A DNA stretch of 64,000 nucleotides, from contig NZ_NOXU01000030.1 in assembly GCF_002251795.1 (NCBI RefSeq), forward strand, positions 186,001 to 250,000. The letters are read 5' to 3'. The notes under the pieces were generated by a model. It did not search any database. It had not been told where the DNA came from and worked only from the letters and a program-made list of their open reading frames with translations. Source of the DNA: Niveispirillum lacus (GTDB taxonomy: Bacteria; Pseudomonadota; Alphaproteobacteria; Azospirillales; Azospirillaceae). Positions 58,165-64,000 of this stretch are shown here, in pieces (the first letter of the stretch is position 1; every line of letters starts with the position of its first letter). The translations under genes were made by a program, and so were the position numbers.

Positions 58165-58469
58165 GGTTAAAGGGGGCGGGGAGCTCACGCTCTCCGCTTC
58201 CATTCGCTCCTTCCTGCCTTCCCCGCGAAAGCGGGGACCCAGGGTCCACAAGCCCGACCGTTAGTTCCGGCCACCCCTGGACCTCCGCTTTCGCGGGGGA
58301 GGCATCTTGGAGCTGCTAGAACTGTGTTGCACCTTGTTCCACATCTCCCCCGTCCACCCTATCGACGCCCCGAGGTGCCCCATCTGCCGTTAGGTCTGAA
58401 GCCAGTTCGGCGCCGGATTTTTCGGGGGATGACGGTCTGCCGCGGTAGCGGTCCACACGGAGAGTTTCC
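58165..58469. other. Spacer with REP-like element before the acyl-CoA dehydrogenase gene
   Basis: 305 bases with no supported gene. The core is the palindromic element listed at 58216-58302; the rest is ordinary GC-rich sequence. A promoter for the dehydrogenase gene may lie after the element, but none is clear. Confidence 0.6.
58216..58302. repeat. REP-like foldback element
   Basis: Left arm CCCCGC-gaaa-GCGGGG-acccaggg (58221-58243) and right arm ccctgg-acct-CCGC-tttc-GCGG (58275-58294) are inverted copies of one another separated by about 30 bases. The left arm is itself a GNRA hairpin. The CCGCGAAAGCGGGGACCC type of sequence is a widespread intergenic repeat in alphaproteobacteria as I recall. 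Confidence 0.7.
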
Positions 58470-60263
58470 ATGCCCATGTACAAGGCCCCGCTCGAAGATA
58501 TCAACTTCGTGCTGAACGATGTCCTGAATGCGCAGTCGCTGACCCAGCTTCCCGGCTTCGAGGATGCGACCCCCGACCTGATCCAGTCCGTTCTGGAAGA
58601 GGCCGCCAAGCTCTGCGAGAACGTGCTGCAACCCCTCAACCGTTCCGGCCACGAGGAAGGCTGCCACTACGAAAACGGTGTGGTGCGCACGCCCAAGGGC
58701 TTTAAGGAAGCCTATAACACCTATAAGGAAGGCGGCTGGCAGGGTCTGGCCTTTGATCCCGATTATGGCGGGCAGGGTCTGCCGCACACGATCGGGTTCG
58801 TGCTGGAAGAACTGATGTGTTCGTCGAACATGGCGTTTGCCATGTATCCGGGCCTGACCCATGGCGCCATGAACGCTATCCGCGCGCATGCCAGCGACGA
58901 GCTGAAGGCCCAGTACCTGCCCAAGATGGTCTCAAGCGAATGGTCCGGCACCATGTGCCTGACGGAGCCGCATTGCGGCACCGACCTGGGCTTGATGAAG
59001 ACCAAGGCCGTGCCCAGCGATGATGGCAGCTACCGCATCACCGGCACGAAGATTTTCATCTCCGCCGGTGAACATGACCTGACCAGCAATATCATCCATC
59101 TGGTGCTGGCCAAGCTGCCCGATGCCCCGCCGGGCATCAAGGGCATCTCCCTGTTCCTGGTGCCGAAGTTCCTGCCCAACGAGAATAATGAACCCGGCGT
59201 GCGCAACGGCGTGATGTGCGGTTCCATCGAACATAAGATGGGCATCATGGCCAACGCCACCTGCGTCATGAATTTTGACGATGCCAAGGGTTGGCTGGTG
59301 GGCGAGCCGCACAAGGGCATGCGCGCCATGTTCACCATGATGAATGCCGCCCGTCTGGGCGTGGGCATGCAGGGTCTGGGCGTGGCGTCCGTCGCCTACC
59401 AGAACGCCGTTGCCTATGCCAAGGACCGTATCCAGGGTCGCTCCCTGTCAGGCGCCAAGGCCCCGGACAAGGCCGCCGATCCCATCATCGTGCATCCCGA
59501 TGTACGTAAGAACCTGATGCAGGCCAAGGCCTTCACGGAGGGCGCCCGCGCGCTGGGCTATTGGGTCGGCATGATGATCGACCTGGTGGAAAAGCACCCG
59601 GACCCGGTGGTCCGTCAGGAGGCTGACGATTTCGTGGCCCTGCTGACCCCCGTTGTGAAGGCTTACTTCACCGACATGGGCTATGAGGTCGCCACCAACA
59701 GCCAGCAGATGTATGGTGGTCACGGCTATATCCGTGAATGGGGCATGGAACAGTTCGTGCGCGATGCCCGTATCGCCATGATCTATGAAGGGGCCAACGG
59801 TATCCAGGCGTTGGATCTGGTTGGCCGCAAGCTGCCCCAGAATCTGGGCCGCCTGCTGCGTCGTTTCTTCCACCCGATGCAGGCGGAATTGGAGCAGAGC
59901 CAGGAGAACCCGGCACTGCTGGAATTCGTCATTCCGGTCGCCAAGGCTTTCGGCAAGTTGCAGCAGGCAACCGCCGTTGTCGCCCAGAAGGGCATGGCCC
60001 GCCCGGATGAGGCCGGTGCCGCTTCCACCGACTATCTGCGCATCTTCGGTCTGGTGGCCGTGGGCTGGATGTGGCTGAAGATGGTGAAGGTGGCCCAGGA
60101 GAAGCTGGCCAATGGTGCCGATGGCAAGGACAGCTTCTACGACGCCAAGATCAAGACGGCCCGCTTCTTTGTCGAAAAAATGCTACCGGAGGTGGATTTC
60201 CGCTTCAAGAGCCTGATGTCCGGCGCCAAGTCCATGATGGAACTGGACGCCGAACAGTTCTGA
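58470..60263 (+). CDS. Acyl-CoA dehydrogenase, FadE-like
   Basis: 597 residues, the long class of acyl-CoA dehydrogenases. After the N-terminal helical domain it shows CLTEPHCGTDLGLMKTKA (the FAD/substrate-side strands), a catalytic-Glu region near YEGANGIQALDL at about residue 440, and the extra C-terminal helical domain of about 130 residues seen in this subfamily. It oxidises acyl-CoA to enoyl-CoA with FAD and ETF. It completes the beta-oxidation set with the thiolase and fusion genes. A strong terminator follows. Confidence 0.93.
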   Translation: MPMYKAPLEDINFVLNDVLNAQSLTQLPGFEDATPDLIQSVLEEAAKLCENVLQPLNRSGHEEGCHYENGVVRTPKGFKEAYNTYKEGGWQGLAFDPDYGGQGLPHTIGFVLEELMCSSNMAFAMYPGLTHGAMNAIRAHASDELKAQYLPKMVSSEWSGTMCLTEPHCGTDLGLMKTKAVPSDDGSYRITGTKIFISAGEHDLTSNIIHLVLAKLPDAPPGIKGISLFLVPKFLPNENNEPGVRNGVMCGSIEHKMGIMANATCVMNFDDAKGWLVGEPHKGMRAMFTMMNAARLGVGMQGLGVASVAYQNAVAYAKDRIQGRSLSGAKAPDKAADPIIVHPDVRKNLMQAKAFTEGARALGYWVGMMIDLVEKHPDPVVRQEADDFVALLTPVVKAYFTDMGYEVATNSQQMYGGHGYIREWGMEQFVRDARIAMIYEGANGIQALDLVGRKLPQNLGRLLRRFFHPMQAELEQSQENPALLEFVIPVAKAFGKLQQATAVVAQKGMARPDEAGAASTDYLRIFGLVAVGWMWLKMVKVAQEKLANGADGKDSFYDAKIKTARFFVEKMLPEVDFRFKSLMSGAKSMMELDAEQF

Positions 60264-60293
60264 TTTCGCTTGTTTGGACTGCTCTGCAACTTA

Positions 60294-60325
60294 ATGGCTG
60301 CCGGTGCGACCCGGCAGCCATTTTC
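60294..60325 (+). terminator. Intrinsic terminator of the acyl-CoA dehydrogenase gene
   Basis: An 11-bp stem ATGGCTGCCGG / CCGGCAGCCAT with a 6-base loop is followed by four Ts, 31 bases after the stop codon. It forms the left arm of a longer inverted repeat with a second hairpin. Confidence 0.85.
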
Positions 60326-60373
60326 TTTACAGGCTGCCCGAAAAGAAAAGGGCCGCCGGGTCGCACCGGCAGC
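60297..60373. repeat. Long inverted repeat with nested terminator hairpins
   Basis: The left hairpin (60297-60320) and the following TTTTCTTT are repeated in inverted form as AAAAGAAAAG and a second hairpin (60350-60373). Arms of about 30 bases match nearly perfectly across an about 13-base centre. It separates the convergent dehydrogenase gene and the orphan gene at 60400, and would terminate both. Confidence 0.8.
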
Positions 60374-60399
60374 CCGATCCTGAACGTCAGGCCTCAGGC

Positions 60400-60777
60400 T
60401 CACTCATACTCGGCCCAGGTCGTGTCCTTCTTGCGATCATAAAAGATTTTGATGGTCGACACGTCGCAGAGGTTGAAGCCTTCCCACTCGGCCGGGGTGC
60501 CGTCGTCGTAGACCACCTTCAAATCCCACATGCAGGGCTTTTCCTTGCGGCTAAACTGGATTTCATAGGACTCGCCATCGGACATCTGGTCCCGGCCCAG
60601 GATGTCCTCTTCCCAGCTCGACGCTTTGCTGGGGGAAACATAGACCTCAGAAATCGTGTAGCCGGTCCGGTTCTTCAAAGTGAAGTTTTGCTTTCCCTCC
60701 GCCCATGCGGAAGGAACGGCCAACAGCGTCATCATCGACAGGCCCAGCAGAGCCCTCACGAAAACATGCATCATCAA
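60400..60777 (-). CDS. Secreted protein of unknown function
   Basis: 125 residues with a signal peptide (about 1-26, AWAE). The mature part has an alternating beta pattern with N-T-G-Y-T-I-S-E-V-Y-V-S-P (about 37-49) and two cysteines (PCMWDLKV and NLCDV) likely to form a disulfide. I do not recognise the family; small beta-sandwich proteins of this kind are common in alphaproteobacteria. A terminator-grade inverted repeat lies at its 3' end. Confidence 0.75.
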   Translation of the reverse strand: MMMHVFVRALLGLSMMTLLAVPSAWAEGKQNFTLKNRTGYTISEVYVSPSKASSWEEDILGRDQMSDGESYEIQFSRKEKPCMWDLKVVYDDGTPAEWEGFNLCDVSTIKIFYDRKKDTTWAEYE

Positions 60778-60845
60778 GCCCCAATGCTAGTAGAACGGGC
60801 GGATACTTGCATGCTTTCATTGAGGTTTCAATGTTTTCACTGTCG

Positions 60846-61649
60846 CTATACAACCAGCTTGCGGTACAGATGCCAAGTGGCATGCCCCAGGATCGGCATC
60901 ACTACCGCCAGCCCCACAAATAACGGCAGACTGCCCAGCAGCAGCAATCCGGCAACCATCAGGCCCCAGATAGCCATGATGACCGGGTTGCGCCAGACGG
61001 CGCGGGCTGAGGTGACCATGGCATCCAACAGCCCGACGCGCCGGTCCAGCAGCATGGGGAAAGACACAACGGTCATGGTGAGGACCAGCATGGCAAACAG
61101 AAACCCGACACCATTGCCGATCACGAACATCATCATGCCTTCACGCGTGCTGATCAGGGCATTGATGAAGCTGGCAATCCCTTCATGCGGCTGGCTGGCC
61201 AGCGTTGCCATGTAGATCCGCTCCGCCACCCCCAGCCAGACCAGGAAAACAGCCAGCAGCATGGCGCCCAGCCAGGCGATGGGCATGATCTGCCCCGAGT
61301 TGCGTACATCCAGAGCATTGCGCCAAGTGATCTCGACCCCCATCTCCCGCTGTCGCGACAACTCATACATGCCCAGGGCGGCGATTGGCCCCATGATGGA
61401 GATACCGGCCAGTGCCGGATAGAGCAGGGGGACCAGATCATTCTGTGCGGCCGCAGCGGCGGCCAGCGCCCCGACAACCGGATAGATCAGTCCCAGGAAC
61501 AGAAGCTGTGTAGGGGCCGCCATGAAATCGCGAACGCCCATGGATAATGCTTCCATCAGATCATGCACGCTGATCCGCCGGACCTCCGGCATGGCGATGG
61601 AACGATCATGCTTCATCGCCGCCTGATTGGCGGCCACACGATAAGCCAT
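60846..61649 (-). CDS. DUF2189 membrane protein
   Basis: 267 residues with about six hydrophobic helices. The DUF2189 pattern is present: VRRISVHDLMEALSMGVRDFMAAP at the start, then FLGLIYPVVGAL and the long hydrophobic repeats, and a final FVGLAVVMPILGHATWHLYRKLV. Function unknown; the family is widespread in alphaproteobacteria. The frame is open to 61829 but homology starts at about 61649. Confidence 0.88.
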   Translation of the reverse strand: MAYRVAANQAAMKHDRSIAMPEVRRISVHDLMEALSMGVRDFMAAPTQLLFLGLIYPVVGALAAAAAAQNDLVPLLYPALAGISIMGPIAALGMYELSRQREMGVEITWRNALDVRNSGQIMPIAWLGAMLLAVFLVWLGVAERIYMATLASQPHEGIASFINALISTREGMMMFVIGNGVGFLFAMLVLTMTVVSFPMLLDRRVGLLDAMVTSARAVWRNPVIMAIWGLMVAGLLLLGSLPLFVGLAVVMPILGHATWHLYRKLVV

Positions 61650-61863
61650 ATCCTCAACCTCCCCAAATGCCAGCGGTCCGCCATCCGGTCGGATGGCCGG
61701 CGGGTCATGGTTCGGCCGGCGGACCCGGCGAATCAAATCGGCATTCCGGACATCCGGAGCCGCAAGGGGCGATCGGTCGAACCCACTGCGACAAATCATA
61801 GCAGGTTCGCGCCAAATTGCACCTGGCAAACCGAACCCGGCGCGGGGCTGCCAGAGGGTGGCG

Positions 61864-62592
61864 CTAAATGGTCAGCGGCGCCCAGCCGTCACGGCCAAGT
61901 GCTTCCAGGGGCTGGAAATTCGCCTTGTATTCCATTTTTGGGCTGCCTTTGATCCAGTAGCCCAGATACAGATATGGCAACCCTTCCTGGCGACAGCGTT
62001 CGATCATGGCCAGGATCAGATGTGTGCCCAGGCTGCGCTTGGGTTCTTCAGGATCATAAAAGCTGTAGACGGCGGAATAGCCATCTTCCAGCCGGTCGAC
62101 CAGCATGGCCCCGCGCAGGCGCCCCATCGGGTCGCGGGTTTCGGCCATAAAGGTGTGAACGCGCCCCTCATCGACCATGGAGGCGAAGTCGCCGGGCGTC
62201 ATCCGGTTCATGTCGCTGTCATTGTGGCGGGCCTCCTGATACAGCGCGAACAATTCGAACTGCTCCGGATTGGCAGCGGCGGGTATCACCTCCAGGGTCA
62301 GGTCGGCATTGGCACGCAGGATCCGACGGTTGGTCCGGCCTGCCACAAAGCTGGCCACCGGCACCCTTACCGGTACACAGGCACTGCATCCCGGACAGAC
62401 AGGGCGGTAGACAATGTCATGGCTGCGCCGGAACCCGGCCCGCGACAGGGCCGAATTTACCTCCCCCGCCTGCGGGCCCACCAACCGCGTAAACAGCTTC
62501 CGCTCCACCCGCCCGACCAGATAGGGGCAAGGCATGGGGCCGGAGCGGAAGAACTGCTGCAAGGGCCGGTGCAGGGGCGGGATGACACTCAT
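61864..62592 (-). CDS. bpt: Aspartate/glutamate leucyltransferase
   Basis: Adds Leu to N-terminal Asp or Glu (and oxidised Cys), sending the protein to ClpS/ClpAP. The 242-residue protein starts with CPYLVGRVERKLFTRL, has the cysteine-rich VYRPVCPGCSACVPVRVPV segment at about 63-81 and ends with LPYLYLGYWIKGSPKMEYKANFQPLE, the bacterial Bpt signature. It complements aat at 30619-31272, so both branches of the bacterial N-degron pathway are in this window. Confidence 0.96.
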   Translation of the reverse strand: MSVIPPLHRPLQQFFRSGPMPCPYLVGRVERKLFTRLVGPQAGEVNSALSRAGFRRSHDIVYRPVCPGCSACVPVRVPVASFVAGRTNRRILRANADLTLEVIPAAANPEQFELFALYQEARHNDSDMNRMTPGDFASMVDEGRVHTFMAETRDPMGRLRGAMLVDRLEDGYSAVYSFYDPEEPKRSLGTHLILAMIERCRQEGLPYLYLGYWIKGSPKMEYKANFQPLEALGRDGWAPLTI

Positions 62593-62619
62593 TCGTGGCC
62601 CTGGGCGTGGGGGGCTGGA

Positions 62620-63594
62620 TCAGGCGGACAGCGTACCCGGTTGGTCGATCAGGAAAAAGGCCTGTGCGATGTCGTTGGACAATTTGGCAAAATTGATCTG
62701 CAACCCGTCCAGATATTCATGCAGGCCCACGGAAATAACGGACTCGATGGTCTGGTTGGACAGATTGCCCAGCAATTCGTCCGACCGTTCCAGCGGCAGG
62801 GTGCCGCGGCGCAGGCGGTATTTGCTGTTCAGCCGGTTGAGAAGACTGTCCACCTCGCGCATGCAGACCAGCACGGAACGAGGGAAATTATCGTTGAACA
62901 GCAGGAAGCCGGCCACCGCCGCCGGCGTCATGCCCCTCGGATAGACCCGCCGGAAGGCGTGGTATCCGGCGGCCGAGCGCAGCAGGCTGTTCCATTGGCT
63001 GATATCAATGGGGGTGCCGACATCGCGCGGGCTGGGCAGCAGCGTATGGTACTTGATGTCCAGGACGCGGGTGGCCTGGTCCGCCCGCTCCAGATTGCGG
63101 CCCAACTGGTAGAAGTACCAGCCCTGGTCACGAAAGAAGGTGCCCTCTGTAATGCCCGTATGGGTCTGGCAGGCTTCCTTGATCGAGGCACATAGCCGTT
63201 GGATATTGTGCTGGGCCAGATCCGTGGCCGGTTCCAGCGCCAGCAGACGGTTATAGAACATATTCAAATGTGCCCACATCTCGGTCGAGATCAGGGGCCG
63301 TAACTGCCGCGCATTCTCCCGCGCCGCAGCAATTGCTGCGATGATCGAGGTGGGGTTTTTCTGGTCCAGTACATAAAAATTCAGCACATTCTTGACGCTG
63401 GCCGTGGGGTACAGCTCAAAAAAGCGCTTTTCATCGGCGTTCAGGCGCAGGATCGGCAACCAGTTGGTGGACCCGAAACTGTCACGGGCAAAGGTTTCAT
63501 GCACGTCCAGGATGCAGGCCAGATTTTCGGCCCGTTCCATATAGCGGGCCATCCAGAAGATGCATTCGGCGTAACGGGCGAGAAGGGCTGCCAT
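62620..63594 (-). CDS. Alpha-E domain protein (DUF403)
   Basis: 324 residues, all-helical, opening with LLARYAECIFWMARYMERAENLA and with YNRLLALEPATDLAQHNI and GWYFYQLGRNLERADQATRVLDI later, the alpha-E signature. Members are partnered with a circularly permuted ATP-grasp protein, thought to form an amide ligase whose product is unknown. The partner gene lies immediately upstream on the same strand, 14 bases away. Confidence 0.93.
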   Translation of the reverse strand: MAALLARYAECIFWMARYMERAENLACILDVHETFARDSFGSTNWLPILRLNADEKRFFELYPTASVKNVLNFYVLDQKNPTSIIAAIAAARENARQLRPLISTEMWAHLNMFYNRLLALEPATDLAQHNIQRLCASIKEACQTHTGITEGTFFRDQGWYFYQLGRNLERADQATRVLDIKYHTLLPSPRDVGTPIDISQWNSLLRSAAGYHAFRRVYPRGMTPAAVAGFLLFNDNFPRSVLVCMREVDSLLNRLNSKYRLRRGTLPLERSDELLGNLSNQTIESVISVGLHEYLDGLQINFAKLSNDIAQAFFLIDQPGTLSA

Positions 63595-63608
63595 GTCCGA
63601 TTCTCCCC

Positions 63609-64000
63609 TTACTGGCTTTGCGACTGGGACTGGGATGACGATAAGGCGGCGTGTGACTGGGACTGGGTGTGGAACGGATCGGTGCTGTCATCGGCCACCG
63701 GCTCCGGCTCCGCCTGCCCCCCTTCGGTCAGGACCCAGGTATCCTTGGACCCGCCGCCCTGGCTGGAATTCACGATCAAGGTCCCTTTCTTCAGCGCCAC
63801 GCGCGTCAACCCGCCCGGCAGCACCCAGGTGCTTTTGGCGGTGATGGCGAAGGGACGCAGGTCCACATGGCGCGGTTCGATGCCTTCCTCCGTCAAGGTC
63901 GGGCAGACCGACAGCGGTACCATGGGCTGGCTGATATAATTGGCCGGGTCTTCCAGCAGCTTGGCCCGGCATTCCTCCAGCTCGGCCTTGCTGGCGCGCG
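63609..64000 (-). CDS. Circularly permuted ATP-grasp protein, C-terminal end (partial)
   Basis: The 5' part lies outside the window; 130 codons of the 3' end are present. Recognisable are [16 protein letters not shown] (the usual NYIAQ-type segment) and [48 protein letters not shown], seen here as [13 protein letters not shown] and [13 protein letters not shown]. The last 25 residues are an unusual Ser/Gln alternation ([10 protein letters not shown]). It forms the expected pair with the alpha-E gene downstream. Confidence 0.93.
   Translation of the reverse strand, partial: RASKAELEECRAKLLEDPANYISQPMVPLSVCPTLTEEGIEPRHVDLRPFAITAKSTWVLPGGLTRVALKKGTLIVNSSQGGGSKDTWVLTEGGQAEPEPVADDSTDPFHTQSQSHAALSSSQSQSQSQ

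Noticed and set aside
55759-58251. 830-codon minus-strand frame opposite the beta-oxidation fusion gene
   Set aside because: It is the antisense shadow of a strongly conserved gene in a high-GC genome and shows no family motif.

Overview
The window looks like core chromosome of a high-GC alphaproteobacterium. Best fit is Rhodospirillales, probably the Azospirillaceae (Azospirillum, Niveispirillum or Nitrospirillum type); the genus is an inference from gene order and protein character. Supporting signs are the rpsB-tsf-pyrH-frr-uppS-cdsA-dxr-rseP-bamA-skp-lpxD-fabZ-lpxA-lpxI-lpxB cluster with LpxI instead of LpxH, a large B12-dependent ribonucleotide reductase, an NDUFA12-type complex I accessory protein, alphaproteobacterial GTTC-N7-GTTC LexA boxes before lexA, and both Aat and Bpt aminoacyl transferases. 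I see no rRNA or tRNA gene, no CRISPR array, no intact insertion sequence and no prophage.

Layout. 51-2432: a small two-pass membrane protein, a possible chorismate-lyase-like protein and a periplasmic TPR protein. 2686-17283: one long co-directional block that goes from ribosomal protein S2 and EF-Ts through UMP kinase, ribosome recycling, undecaprenyl and CDP-diacylglycerol synthesis, MEP isoprenoid synthesis, RseP, the BamA/Skp outer-membrane assembly pair and lipid A synthesis. 17457-23656: mainly minus-strand envelope genes (TPR protein, VanZ-like protein, a TPR-like secreted protein, a BON-domain protein, an amidase), with a small orphan and mmcB on the plus strand. 23809-27582: nrdJ. 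27995-31272: an MprF-type flippase, NDUFA12, an orphan MlaD, a DUF2155 protein and convergent aat.

31593-41419: a chemoreceptor, a Bcr/CflA exporter, a parDE-type toxin-antitoxin pair whose toxin gene overlaps priA, an S9 peptidase and a divergent polysaccharide deacetylase. 41604-46754: trpG-trpD-trpC-moaC-moeA-lexA, tightly packed, with lexA behind its own SOS promoter. 46880-53894: small lipoproteins, pth and rplY, an endonuclease/phosphatase-family membrane protein, lipA and a RatA/COQ10-like gene, a DUF2975/Xre pair and purU. 54089-60263: a MerR regulator followed by a beta-oxidation set (thiolase, HAD/enoyl hydratase fusion, acyl-CoA dehydrogenase). 60400-64000: a secreted orphan, a DUF2189 membrane protein, bpt, an alpha-E protein and the 3' end of a circularly permuted ATP-grasp gene.

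No single spectacular new system is evident. The most interesting signals are small: an attenuator-like hairpin plus T-run inside the rplY leader, a toxin-antitoxin pair with a clear operator dyad translationally joined to priA, paired palindromes before the amidase and nrdJ genes, two REP-like or inverted-repeat elements in the beta-oxidation region, and an unexplained decayed-looking interval at 47105-47495.
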